Part shown: positions 6,160 through 15,400 of the stretch, piece by piece
Layout of the letters: each line of letters begins with the position of its first letter
Position numbering within the stretch: position 1 is the stretch's first letter
DNA from: Candidatus Eiseniibacteriota bacterium
Lineage (GTDB): Bacteria > Arandabacterota > Arandabacteria > Arandabacterales > Arandabacteraceae
Assembly (NCBI GenBank): GCA_030622265.1
Contig: JAUXGG010000006.1
Span: 1-15,510 of the forward strand
Reading direction: 5' to 3'
DNA length: 15,510 nt
The notes under the pieces: model-generated
Seen by the model: the letters and a program-made list of their open reading frames with translations, nothing else
Database searches by the model: none
Told to the model about the DNA's origin: nothing
Made by a program: the position numbers and the translations under genes

Positions 6160-6600
6160 ATGACTGAGAAACAGCAAGAGAGGGAATTCACGCCGAAGAT
6201 AGTGGGTTTTCTCTGCAACTGGTGTACATACGCCGCGGCAGATCTCGCGGGTTCGACCAAGCTCGAGATATCGCCGGCGCTCACCGTTATCAGGGTGATG
6301 TGCTCCAGCAGGGTGGACCATAACCTTCTCCTCACCACGTTCTTTGAGGGGGCGGACGGCATATTGGTAGCAGGCTGTCATCCCGGTGACTGCCACTACG
6401 GCAAGGGCAACTACTATGCCAGGCGCAGGTATGCGGTGCTGAAGAAGGTGATGGAAGGGTTGGGATTGGAACCGGAACGGCTGCAATTGTCATGGGTATC
6501 GGCATCGGAAGGCAACCGTTATGCCGACGTGGTGAACGCTTTTTCCGAGAAGATAAAGGCGCTGGGGCCGAACCCCATCAACGGTAGGTCCGATTTCTGA
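6160..6600 (+). CDS. mvhD: MvhD-family [2Fe-2S] electron-transfer subunit (module 1)
   Basis: The 146-aa protein is a full-length MvhD/FlpD (hydrogenase delta subunit) homologue. The cysteine ligands are all visible: F-L-C19-N-W-C22-T-Y, V-M-C48-S-S-R-V-D and G-C73-H-P-G-D-C78-H-Y. MvhD carries a [2Fe-2S] cluster and passes electrons between an input module (hydrogenase, formate dehydrogenase or similar) and HdrA. Here it precedes hdrA halves by 15 bp, the usual order. No hydrogenase genes are present, so electrons probably come from or go to the FrhB-like subunit further on. The Cys in C-S-S-R is a site where some relatives use selenocysteine; here it is plain TGC. Only one start is reasonable, but its AGGA is just 2 nt from the ATG, a poor spacing. 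Confidence 0.93.
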   Translation: MTEKQQEREFTPKIVGFLCNWCTYAAADLAGSTKLEISPALTVIRVMCSSRVDHNLLLTTFFEGADGILVAGCHPGDCHYGKGNYYARRRYAVLKKVMEGLGLEPERLQLSWVSASEGNRYADVVNAFSEKIKALGPNPINGRSDF

Positions 6601-6615
6601 TAGAGGGTATGCGAC

Positions 6616-7950
6616 ATGAGCCATCATGAAAGCGTTGTTGTGGTGGGAGCCGGACTCGCCGGGATGAAGGCGAGCCTCATGCTTGCTCACGCCGGCAAGA
6701 AGGTGCATCTCGTCGAGACCCTTCCCATAATCGGAGGCGCAACCATCAAGAACGAGGAGAGCTTTCCAAACCTCGAGTGCTCGACATGCCTGGTTGCGCC
6801 CATCCAGCAGGAAGTGCTGCAGAGCCCGGATATCGAGACGATGACCTTGAGCGCCGTGGAGAAGATTGAAGGAGACAAGGGGAACTTCACCGTAACCGTG
6901 AGGAAGGCCGCCAGATACGTGAAGATCGCAGACTGCATCGGTTGCGGGATGTGTTACGAGCCCTGCCCCGTCTCTGTAGCAAACGAATGGGAAGAGAACC
7001 TCGGCGAGAGGAAAGCCATCTATGTACCGTGCGCAGGTTCGCTGCCCAATGTTCCGGCCGTGGACAAAGAGCACTGTCTGAAATTGAGCGGCAAGCAGGA
7101 ATGCAATGCCTGCGTGGAGGCCTGCATGTTCGGGGCCGTGGACCTGGATGATAAGGATGAGACTGTCAATATCGAAGCCGGCGCAGTTATTGTCGCCACG
7201 GGATCGGGCATGTTTGACGCCTCCTCGCTGCCCAATCTTGGATATGGCAAGTTCCCGGGGGTCTATACGCCGTTCGAGTTCGAGAGGCTCTTCGCCTCCA
7301 ACGGTCCCACCTTGGGGGAGATCACGATCCGGGATACGGGGAAGGTGCCTGCGAAGATAGCGATCATCCACTGCGTGGGCCGGAAGGAGCAGGGATACTG
7401 CTCCGGCGTGTGCTGCATGTATTCATTCAAGTTCGCGCATTTCCTCAAGAAGAAACTGCCCGAGGCGTCGGTCTATAACCTGCACTCGGATATCTGCGTC
7501 CCGGACAAGAGTTACCAGAAGTTCTTCGATGGTGTCAAAGGTACTCATACGGAGATGCTCTACAATTCCTCGATGGAAGACCTGAAGGTGAGCAGTAATG
7601 GCGCCGGACTCAAGGTAGTGTATCTCGACGAGGCGGGCGCCGAGCGAGAGATCGATGTCGACATGGTGATCCTCTCTGTCGCCATGGTCCCTGATGAGGG
7701 GGCCCTGGGCCTGGCCGAAGCGCTGGGCATAGAGCGGGACGCCCGGGGTTTCTTCAAGGTGCTTGATGAGGGGATAGTCTCAGTGGAGAGCTCCAGGGAG
7801 GGGATATTCATAGCCGGCACCGCCGAGGGGCCCAAGGACAGCCAGAGCTCGGTCATACAGGCCGAGGCTGCCGTGGGACAAGTCCTGGCATTCCTGGAGA
7901 GCTGCCGGCCCGAGGCCGCAGAGGCTCTGGCAGAGGACCTGAAGGCTTAA
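6616..7950 (+). CDS. hdrA: HdrA N-terminal half: FAD protein with inserted two-cluster ferredoxin (QmoA-like)
   Basis: This 444-aa flavoprotein starts with a Rossmann motif, V-G11-A-G-L-A-G16, then the E-C55-S-T-C58 pair typical of HdrA/QmoA. An inserted ferredoxin domain binds two [4Fe-4S] clusters: C107-I-G-C-G-M-C-Y-E-P-C117 and C154 with C163-N-A-C-V-E-A-C170. I-H-C-V-G-R with Y-C-S-G-V-C-C follows, and a closing FAD motif (G-I-F-I-A-G-T-A-E-G-P). It lacks the CxCG N-terminal domain and the C-terminal ferredoxin; both are in the next gene, 14 bp downstream. The pair corresponds to a single 1020-aa HdrA encoded later in the window, so this is a split HdrA rather than a truncated one. On its own it is also close to QmoA in layout. 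Presumed role: FAD-dependent electron transfer or bifurcation in a cytoplasmic complex. Confidence 0.9.
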   Translation: MSHHESVVVVGAGLAGMKASLMLAHAGKKVHLVETLPIIGGATIKNEESFPNLECSTCLVAPIQQEVLQSPDIETMTLSAVEKIEGDKGNFTVTVRKAARYVKIADCIGCGMCYEPCPVSVANEWEENLGERKAIYVPCAGSLPNVPAVDKEHCLKLSGKQECNACVEACMFGAVDLDDKDETVNIEAGAVIVATGSGMFDASSLPNLGYGKFPGVYTPFEFERLFASNGPTLGEITIRDTGKVPAKIAIIHCVGRKEQGYCSGVCCMYSFKFAHFLKKKLPEASVYNLHSDICVPDKSYQKFFDGVKGTHTEMLYNSSMEDLKVSSNGAGLKVVYLDEAGAEREIDVDMVILSVAMVPDEGALGLAEALGIERDARGFFKVLDEGIVSVESSREGIFIAGTAEGPKDSQSSVIQAEAAVGQVLAFLESCRPEAAEALAEDLKA

Positions 7951-7964
7951 GACAAGGTAAATCG

Positions 7965-9647
7965 ATGAAAGCGAAAATCGGAATATATGTCTGCGAGTGC
8001 GGTCCGAACATCGGCGAGACTATAGACATACCCAGGGTCCTGGAGACGATTCCGGCGCTTGAGGGCTATGAGGATGTCGAACTCGTCCCGAAGAGCTTCG
8101 GGCTGCTGTGCTCGCCGGCCGGCAAGGAATACCTCGCGAAAGAAATTACGGATAACGGGTTCACGCATCTGGTCGTAGCGGCCTGTTCACCCAGAGATCA
8201 TAATTCGACCTTCATAGGCGTATGCAAGGAAGCGGGACTCAACCCATATCTTTACAAGATCATAAACATCCGCGAACACTGCGGCTGGATAATACATGAC
8301 AAGGAAGCGGCGACGGATAAGGCGATCCAGTACATACGCAGCGGCATCAGCAGGGTTCTCTATCAGTCGGAGCTTTTCGAGAGACAGCTCGAAATAACCC
8401 CCGACGTGCTTGTGATAGGCGGCGGCATAGCCGGTATGGAAGCGGCGCTCTCGCTCGCCAGTCATGACCGGAAGGTCTATCTGGCGGAGAAGACGGGAGA
8501 ACTGGGAGGAAAGGCGGCCAGGTTCGCCTCGCTTCTTCCCCGCCAGGGACGGGGAGCGGACGTCATCAGGGAGAAGATAAAGGCGGTCGAAGAGAATGAG
8601 CATATCCGGGTCCATCTCAATACCGAACTTGAGAGTTCCATAGGGTTCCTGGGCAATTTCGAGGTCGTCCTGGCCGGTAACGGGGATGATGAGAAGACCG
8701 ATCTCAAGGTCGGGGCGATAATTATCGCCACCGGCTACCGGATGTCTGACCCGGGGAGTTTCACCGGCTATGAGTACGCCGATACCGACGAGGTCTATTC
8801 ATCGCTTGAGATTGAGAGAATGAACGGCGGCGAGGGAATCGCCCTGCGTTCAGGCGCCAAGCCCGCCTCGGTTGCGCTTATCCACTGTGTGGGCAGGCAG
8901 GAGAAGGGATACTGCTCCCGAATATGCTGCAACTACATGATGAAGATCGCGGGCTATTTCAAGAAGCAGTCCGGGGCGACAAAGGTTACGGAGTTCTTCT
9001 TTGATATGTGCCTGCCCCACAAGGCGGACCAGGAGTTCTTCGACCACTCGGTCGGCCTCGGCATCGATTTCAAGCGCGTTAAGGAAATCGGTCTCTCGGG
9101 CACAAGCGTCGAATTCGCAGAGACTGGCGGCGGGAAGCAGAAGATGGATTTCGACATGGTCGTTCTCGCTTCTGCGATGGAGCCGTCCGAGGATACGGAG
9201 GCGCTGGCCGGGCTTCTTGAGATCGATCTGGACGAGAGAGGTTTCTTCAAGGAAGCGCATCAGACGACCGATCCGGTTGCTACCTCGATTGACGGCATCT
9301 TCGTCGTTGGCGCTTCGCAGGGCCCCAGAGGCGTGTCCGATTCCATGCTCCTGGCCCAGGCGACGGCGGGGAGAATCCGTTGCCAGCTCAAGCCGGGAGG
9401 CAAGATAGTCCCGGAGGTGAAGGTCTCCGAGATCATGGAAGCTTATTGCACAGGGTGCAGAACCTGCCTGGAGGTATGCGGATACGGGGCCATCTATTTT
9501 GACGATCAGAAGGGGATATCGATAGTCAATGAGGCGGTATGCAGGGGGTGCGGGAATTGCTTCGGCAGTTGCCCGTCAGGAGCCCTGAGGACAAAGCACT
9601 TTACCAACAAGCAGCTCTACCGGGAGGTAACCGAGGCGCTCAAGTAA
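7965..9647 (+). CDS. hdrA: HdrA C-terminal half: CxCG domain, FAD domain and C-terminal ferredoxin
   Basis: The 560-aa protein opens with the HdrA hallmark G-I-Y-V-C10-E-C12-G-P-N-I, then V-V-A-A-C-S-P-R and the conserved G-L-N-P-Y-L-Y region. A thioredoxin-reductase-like FAD domain starts at G152-G-G-I-A-G157 and ends with G-I-F-V-V-G-A-S-Q-G-P. It contains C-V-G-R-Q-E-K-G-Y-C-S-R-I-C-C but no inserted ferredoxin. The C-terminus has two [4Fe-4S] motifs: C495-T-G-C-R-T-C-L-E-V-C505 and C526-R-G-C-G-N-C-F-G-S-C536-P. Together with the preceding gene it gives one complete double-FAD HdrA. The short 14-bp gap suggests coupled translation and a stable complex of the two halves. Electrons are expected to enter from MvhD or the FrhB-like subunit encoded on either side (inference). 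Confidence 0.93.
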   Translation: MKAKIGIYVCECGPNIGETIDIPRVLETIPALEGYEDVELVPKSFGLLCSPAGKEYLAKEITDNGFTHLVVAACSPRDHNSTFIGVCKEAGLNPYLYKIINIREHCGWIIHDKEAATDKAIQYIRSGISRVLYQSELFERQLEITPDVLVIGGGIAGMEAALSLASHDRKVYLAEKTGELGGKAARFASLLPRQGRGADVIREKIKAVEENEHIRVHLNTELESSIGFLGNFEVVLAGNGDDEKTDLKVGAIIIATGYRMSDPGSFTGYEYADTDEVYSSLEIERMNGGEGIALRSGAKPASVALIHCVGRQEKGYCSRICCNYMMKIAGYFKKQSGATKVTEFFFDMCLPHKADQEFFDHSVGLGIDFKRVKEIGLSGTSVEFAETGGGKQKMDFDMVVLASAMEPSEDTEALAGLLEIDLDERGFFKEAHQTTDPVATSIDGIFVVGASQGPRGVSDSMLLAQATAGRIRCQLKPGGKIVPEVKVSEIMEAYCTGCRTCLEVCGYGAIYFDDQKGISIVNEAVCRGCGNCFGSCPSGALRTKHFTNKQLYREVTEALK

Positions 9648-9671
9648 GAGGCGTCCGGAAAGCGAGATTCA

Positions 9672-10835
9672 ATGAGCGACCCTGAAATGCAAGGGGCCAG
9701 CCTGAAGGCAGTGGACGGGATCAAGGGCGTCATACGCGATTTCCTGCGCAAGGCGCTGGAGAGCGAGGCGGCAGACGCCGTGCTGGTGCCGGTGAGGACG
9801 CCGGCCAAAGATTCCTACGCGTGGATCCTCACAAACGACCCGGCGCTCCTCGATGAGGCCGGCCCTCTGGCCCCCACTATGCCTGTCCAGGGGGCGAAGG
9901 CCTTGAAGAGTCTTACCAGGAAGGGACAGGGCACGGCCAGGGTGATCGCCGTGATGAGACCCTGCGAGGTCAGGGCGGCTGTGGAGCTCTCCAAACTCAA
10001 TCAGGTCCATCTGGACAATATCATCCTCCTGAGCTATGACTGCATCGGAGCCGTTCCTCTTCAAGACTATGTCGGGGAGCCTGCCGGTAGTGAAGAACGC
10101 TTTGATTCGATGCTTGAGGCGAGGAAGACCGAGGAATCCGCGGTGAAGCCCGTATGCGGGATATGCGTCGATTTCTCGCTCGTGGATTCGGATATTCACC
10201 TCGGCTTGATCGGGTTGGCGGGGGAATCGGCACTGCTCATCCCCAACAGCGAAAAGGGCGGGGCCCTGCTCGAGGCGATGGGAATTGCCTGCGAGGAGGA
10301 CATCTCCGGATGGATGCAGGCCGTCTCCGGACTCAAGGCCGAGCGAGAAGACAAAAGGAGCAAGGCGCTCGCAGAGACGGGGGCCTCTCTACAGGGCTTC
10401 GACGGACTTCATGCGGCTTTCGCCGATTGCGTCGGCTGCCATAACTGCCAGAGCGCGTGCCCGATCTGCTATTGCAGGCAGTGCTATTTCGATTCCGAGG
10501 TGGCCAGGCGGGACCCGGCCGCGCTTCTCGATACCGCGATCGCCAGGGGAGGCATTGCTTTCCCGGGGGACAGGGTCATGTTTCATACCGGAAGAATGGC
10601 GCATATGAGCCTTTCATGTGTCTCGTGCGGGCAGTGCTCGGACGCCTGTCCCGTCTCGATCCCGGTCGCCGATATCTTCAGTTACATGGCCGACCTGACA
10701 CAGGCGACCTTCGAATATGCGGCTGGAAGAGATGATGGAGAGCCGCTTCCCTTGAGGCAGTACAGGGAAGATGAGGTGGAGAAAGTGCATGAGATCGTGA
10801 AGGGTGCCGAGGAAGAGGAGGTGGCTCATGAGTAG
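9672..10835 (+). CDS. FrhB/FdhB-like iron-sulfur flavoprotein (module 1)
   Basis: This 387-aa protein matches the coenzyme F420 hydrogenase/dehydrogenase beta-subunit family. The markers are V-M-R-P-C98-E-V-R-A, D-C-I-G near 124 and V-C-G-I-C-V-D-F, all in the FAD-binding part. The C-terminal third has an unusually dense motif, C253-V-G-C-H-N-C-Q-S-A-C-P-I-C-Y-C plus C271, then a standard C316-V-S-C-G-Q-C-S-D-A-C326-P cluster. In methanogens such subunits oxidise or reduce F420; bacterial relatives next to hdrA and mvhD are less well defined and could use another hydride or electron carrier. Its last 8 bases overlap the start of a paralogue. Family confidence is high; the electron partner is unknown. 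Confidence 0.83.
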   Translation: MSDPEMQGASLKAVDGIKGVIRDFLRKALESEAADAVLVPVRTPAKDSYAWILTNDPALLDEAGPLAPTMPVQGAKALKSLTRKGQGTARVIAVMRPCEVRAAVELSKLNQVHLDNIILLSYDCIGAVPLQDYVGEPAGSEERFDSMLEARKTEESAVKPVCGICVDFSLVDSDIHLGLIGLAGESALLIPNSEKGGALLEAMGIACEEDISGWMQAVSGLKAEREDKRSKALAETGASLQGFDGLHAAFADCVGCHNCQSACPICYCRQCYFDSEVARRDPAALLDTAIARGGIAFPGDRVMFHTGRMAHMSLSCVSCGQCSDACPVSIPVADIFSYMADLTQATFEYAAGRDDGEPLPLRQYREDEVEKVHEIVKGAEEEEVAHE

Positions 10836-11922
10836 CATCAATCTTGATATGAGCGCTCCTGAAGGCGTCGTCGCTCTTCTTAAGTATCTGCTATCCTCCG
10901 GTAAGGTCACCGCCGTTCTTGTGCCGAGGAGAAATCCCGACACGGGGGCCTATGATATCGGGCTCATCGCAGATGAGGCCGGCCTCGATAGCGCGGCGCC
11001 CGTCGATCCCGTGATGCTCGCCAACACCGGTCAGATCCTCTCTTCGCTGACACCTGCGAAGAGGTCTCTGGCGGTCGTGCTAAAGCCGTGCGAGCTCCGC
11101 GCCTTCGTCGAGCGAGTCAAAAGGGAGCAGGGGGCCCTGGAGAATGTCCTGACCATATCCTATACCTGCGGAGGGGTTTTCCCCCTGGAGAAAGTAATAG
11201 GAGAATCCTTCGCGGACGTCATTCCAAATTACTTTAAGCGGGTTGGATCGGGCGAGGTTGTGGATGGGACGCGAGACACCTGCAGAGCATGTGAGCACTT
11301 CGTACCCATGAACGCCGATGTGACGATCTCGATAGCAGCCGACGCAGGTTCATCGTCCGGCTGCCGCATATATCTCAATACGGACCAGGCCAGGGAACTT
11401 GTGGGGGGACTCGAGGGGAAGCAATCGGATGATGAGTTCGATCCCGCCGTGACTCTGAAGCTGGCAGCCGGGCGAAAGGCGGAGAAGGAGAAACTCTTCA
11501 AGTCGCTCGCGCCCACCGGGGATGGGTTGGACGGGGTGATAGAGGTGTTCGGGAAATGCGTGGGATGCCACGGGTGCGGGCGCGTGTGTCCGATCTGCTA
11601 TTGCCTGCTTTGCGATTTCGAATCGCGGAGCTTCGACTATGATCTACCGTATTTCGAGAAGGAGCTCGCGGGTAAGGGAGCGCTCAGACTGCCGCCCGAC
11701 ACCATATTCTTCCACCTGGGCAGGATGATCCACATGAGTTTCTCTTGCGTCGGCTGCGGACTCTGCTCGGATGTATGCCCCGTGGGGATACCGGTGGCAT
11801 CCATGTTCAAGAAGGTGGGGGAACACACGGCGGCGCTTTTCGATTATGTGGCGGGGCGGGATGTCGAAGAGAAGCTCCCCGTGATGGTCTTCAAGGAAGA
11901 GGAATTCAGTGAGTTGGGTTAG
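10828..11922 (+). CDS. FrhB/FdhB-like iron-sulfur flavoprotein (module 2)
   Basis: The 364-aa protein is a paralogue of the gene it overlaps. It shares V-L-K-P-C88-E-L-R-A, T-C-G-G near 112, R-A-C-E-H-F and the C-terminal cysteine pattern C244-V-G-C-H-G-C-G-R-V-C-P-I-C-Y-C plus C262, then C307-V-G-C-G-L-C-S-D-V-C317-P-V-G-I-P. The start at ATG 10828 follows GAGGAAGAGGAGG and gives an 8-bp overlap with the upstream stop, which suggests translational coupling; an earlier in-frame GTG at 10804 would extend the overlap without a better site. Two divergent tandem copies could form a heterodimer, or each could serve its own HdrA (split and fused). Same family limits as its neighbour. Confidence 0.83.
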   Translation: MSSINLDMSAPEGVVALLKYLLSSGKVTAVLVPRRNPDTGAYDIGLIADEAGLDSAAPVDPVMLANTGQILSSLTPAKRSLAVVLKPCELRAFVERVKREQGALENVLTISYTCGGVFPLEKVIGESFADVIPNYFKRVGSGEVVDGTRDTCRACEHFVPMNADVTISIAADAGSSSGCRIYLNTDQARELVGGLEGKQSDDEFDPAVTLKLAAGRKAEKEKLFKSLAPTGDGLDGVIEVFGKCVGCHGCGRVCPICYCLLCDFESRSFDYDLPYFEKELAGKGALRLPPDTIFFHLGRMIHMSFSCVGCGLCSDVCPVGIPVASMFKKVGEHTAALFDYVAGRDVEEKLPVMVFKEEEFSELG

Positions 11923-11966
11923 GAAGGAAATCTGCGCGGGCCGGCAGGCACGCTGGGAGACAGCCG

Positions 11967-12392
11967 ATGGATAAAGAGTTCACACCCAGGATAGCCGCTA
12001 TTCTCTGTCAGTGGTGTTCGTACACCGGTGCGGACCTGGCGGGGACGAGCAGACTTCAGTATCCGACATCGATCATAGCGATGAAGGTCATGTGTTCAAG
12101 CCGGGTCGACCCCGTTCTGCTCTTGAAGGCTTACCTAAGCGGCTCCGACGGTGTGCTGCTCGGCGGATGCCACCCCGGCGACTGTCACTATGAGGTAGGC
12201 AATTACCATACCCGGAGGAGGTTCGCGATCCTCAAGGCTGTATTCGATACCCTGGGGCTCGAGTCCGCCAGATTGAAGCTGTCCTGGATTTCGGCCTCCG
12301 AAGGGCCGAAGTTCGCGCAGGTGGCGAACGACTACACCGAAGAGATAAAGAAGATGGGAGAGAATCCCTCGAAGAAGAAGATGTTCCTCTGA
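11967..12392 (+). CDS. mvhD: MvhD-family [2Fe-2S] electron-transfer subunit (module 2)
   Basis: The 141-aa protein is a second complete MvhD. The cluster ligands are I-L-C14-Q-W-C17-S-Y, V-M-C43-S-S-R-V-D-P and G-C68-H-P-G-D-C73-H-Y. Along its length it is close to the first MvhD of the window (shared A-D-L-A-G, S-A-S-E-G and N-Y-x-x-R-R-R blocks), pointing to duplication within the cluster. GGGAGA six bases before the ATG is a good ribosome binding site, clearly better than that of the first copy. It lies 24 bp upstream of the fused HdrA, its expected electron partner. No Sec codon. Confidence 0.94.
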   Translation: MDKEFTPRIAAILCQWCSYTGADLAGTSRLQYPTSIIAMKVMCSSRVDPVLLLKAYLSGSDGVLLGGCHPGDCHYEVGNYHTRRRFAILKAVFDTLGLESARLKLSWISASEGPKFAQVANDYTEEIKKMGENPSKKKMFL

Positions 12393-12416
12393 TGGGGAGA
12401 ATGCAAGGGAAGGTCG

Positions 12417-15400
12417 ATGGGTAGCAAAAGCAAGAGTGTTGTTGTTGTCGGTGCGGGGATAGCCGGTATTCAGGCCTCTCTCGATCTGGCGGAGCTGGGG
12501 GTGGAGGTCCATCTTATCGAGGATACGCCCACAATCGGCGGGCGGATGCCCCAGCTCGACAAGACATTTCCGACCAATGACTGTTCCATGTGCATTCTCG
12601 CGCCCAAGATGAGCGAGTGCGCACGGCACCCCCGCATCACGATCCACATAAACTCCTCCCTCGACGCGATCTCGGGAGAGCCCGGGAATTTCAGGTGCAC
12701 GATTACCGAGAGGGCGAAATACGTCGATCCCGTGAAATGCGTTGCCTGCGGGCTCTGCGAGGAGAAATGCCCCGTCAAGGTCGATGACGTCTTCGACACG
12801 GGTCTTCGGAAGCGGAAGGCGATATCCCGGTATTTTCTCCAGAGCATTCCCGCCGAATACACGATCGACAAAGACAATTGCCTCTTCTTCACCAGGGGAG
12901 TCTGCAAGATGTGCGAGAAGGTCTGTCCCGCCGATGCGATCAACTACGAGGATCAGGACCGACAGCTGGAGCTCAGTGCAGGCGCCATAATCCTGGCGAC
13001 CGGCATCGATCCATTTAACCCGATCGGTTTCGGCAACTTCGGTTATCACAGGTTCGCCAATGTGGTCACCTCGCTGGAGTTCGAGCGTATACTCTCCGCT
13101 TCGGGACCGCTGGGCGGACATGTCGTGCGGGCTTCGGACAGTAAAGAGCCCAAGAGCATCGCGTTCATCCAGTGCGTGGGATCCCGCGATGAGAGTGTGG
13201 GAAAGAACTACTGTTCTTCCGCCTGCTGCATGTTCACCATAAAGCAGGCGATTATCGCGAAGGAGCATATCAAGGATCTCGAATCCACCGTCTTCTATAT
13301 GGACATCAGGGCATTCGGCAAGGACTTCGACAAGTACTACGAGAAGGCGGAGAAGAAATACGGCGTGGTGTTCAAGAGGTCCAAAGTCGCCGATATCGAC
13401 GAACTACCCGGCGGGAACCTGAGGCTCAGATACACCGAGGAGAACGGGGACATAAAGTACGGGGAGTTCGACATGGTCATCCTCGCTATCGGTCTCGAGG
13501 CCCGCGAAGGGAATCGTGTCCTTTCCGAGGAGCTGGACATAAAGCTGAATGAATTCGACTTCTACCGTTCCGACGCCTTCGGGCCTCTTGAGTCCACCCG
13601 GGAGGGGGTCTTCGTGTGCGGGGCCGCAAACGGGCCCAAGGACATCCCCGAGTCGGTGGTGTCGGCATCGGGTGCGGTGGCAAGCGCCGCGAAGTACCTC
13701 AAGCTCGAGCGTCAGGACATCGCCTCAGGGGACGAATCGGCGGCGGAGCTGGACATTAGGGGTGACAGGCCCCGGGTGGGGGTCTTTGTCTGCCACTGCG
13801 GGATCAACATAGCCGGCGTGGTCGATGTGAAAAATGTGGCAGAACACGCCGCCACCCTGCCCAATGTCGAGCATTCCGAGGATGTCATGTATGCCTGCTC
13901 CACCGACTGCCTGGAGACCATAAAGAAACGTATTAAAGAGCACGGCCTCAACAGGGTCATTGTCGCGGCGTGTACGCCGAGGACGCATGAGCCGCTCTTC
14001 AGGGAGACCATCGCCGAGGCCGGACTCAACCCCTATCTTTGTGAGATGGCTAATATCCGGGACCAGTGTTCGTGGGCGCACATGGAGGAGCCGGAACTTG
14101 CTACGGCCAAGTCCAGGGATCTCGTGGAGATGACGGTTGCGAAGGCGCGGCAGCTGAGCTCCTTAGAGAGACTACCTATCGATATAGATCCCCGCGCCCT
14201 GGTGATCGGGGGCGGATTGTCCGGGATGACCGCAGCGCTTTCCCTGGCCGAGGCCGGCCACGAGGTGTTCCTCGTGGAAAAGGAGAAGGACCTCGGTGGG
14301 AACATGCGGGACATCTTCTTCAACTTCGACAAGGCCGATCCACAGGCCTTTCTTGCCGAGACAATCGCCAGGGTCGAGGAGAATGAGAATATCCGGGTCT
14401 TCATGGCCGGCCGGATCGACGGCATAACCGGCTATGTCGGAAATTTCGAGACGACTATCAGCGGCGGGGGTAACGGCGATGCCGAGAAAGTAAAACACGG
14501 AGTCGTCATCGTGGCCACCGGAGGGGAAGAACACAAGACGGAGGAGTACCTCTACGGCAAGTCCTCGCGCATCGTGAGCCTCGTGGAATTCGAGAAGATG
14601 CTGAAGACCGGGAGCTTCCCTGCCGGGAGAATACGAAACGTCGTGATAGTGCAGTGCGTGGGGTCCAGGGAGGAGGGCAGGATGTATTGCAGCCGGGTTT
14701 GCTGCACGAAGGCCGTCAAGAACGCCCTCGAACTCAAGAAGGCAAAGCCCGCCGCAGACGTCTACTTCGCCTATCGTGATATAAGGACATACGGTTTCCG
14801 CGAGAAGTACTATACGGACCTGCGTGACACCGGGGCGGTTTTCCTGAGGTATACGCCCGAGACCAAGCCCGTAGTCAACATGGTCGATGAAACCAATCCG
14901 GACAGCCGGCTCAAGGTCACAGCCTTCGATCCGATTCTCGAGAAGGAGGTCGAGATCACGGCCGACCTGCTTGTTCTCTCCGTTGCGATCGACCCGCCGG
15001 ACGGCAATGTCCGGTTGGCCAAGATGCTCAAGGTGCCGCTGAATTCCGACGGGATGTTCCTGGAAGCCCACGTGAAGCTTCGCCCGGTGGATTTCGCAAC
15101 CGACGGCATCTTCGTCTGCGGGCTGGCACATAGCCCCAAGGACATGGATGAGTCGCTCGCCCAGGCGAAGGCGGCGGCAAGCCGGGCGCTGACCTTCCTC
15201 AACAAGAAGGCGATTCTCGCGGAAGGCACCATAGCCAGGGTCAGGGAAGACAGGTGTTCGGGATGCGCGTACTGCGAGTCGATATGCGCATATGCCGCGA
15301 TCGAGGTCGACCCCGAGAAAGAAGTAGCCGTGGTTAACGAGGCTCTCTGCAAGGGCTGTGGAGCATGCGTCGCTTCATGCCGGTGCGGGGCGCTCGACCT

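Noticed and set aside
6301-6320. Possible selenocysteine at the C-S-S-R site of MvhD
   Set aside because: The codon is TGC; no in-frame TGA occurs within any of the Hdr-related genes.
6616-7950. Frameshifted or truncated hdrA pseudogene
   Set aside because: Both halves have intact motifs, their own start codons and clean domain boundaries, so a true split gene is more likely than damage.
12135-13268. Long open frame on the - strand (377 codons) opposite mvhD and hdrA; similar ones at 14172-15131 and 6490-7371
   Set aside because: They lie fully opposite genes with clear HdrA/MvhD motifs, have no recognisable domains, and are expected shadows of GC-rich codon use.
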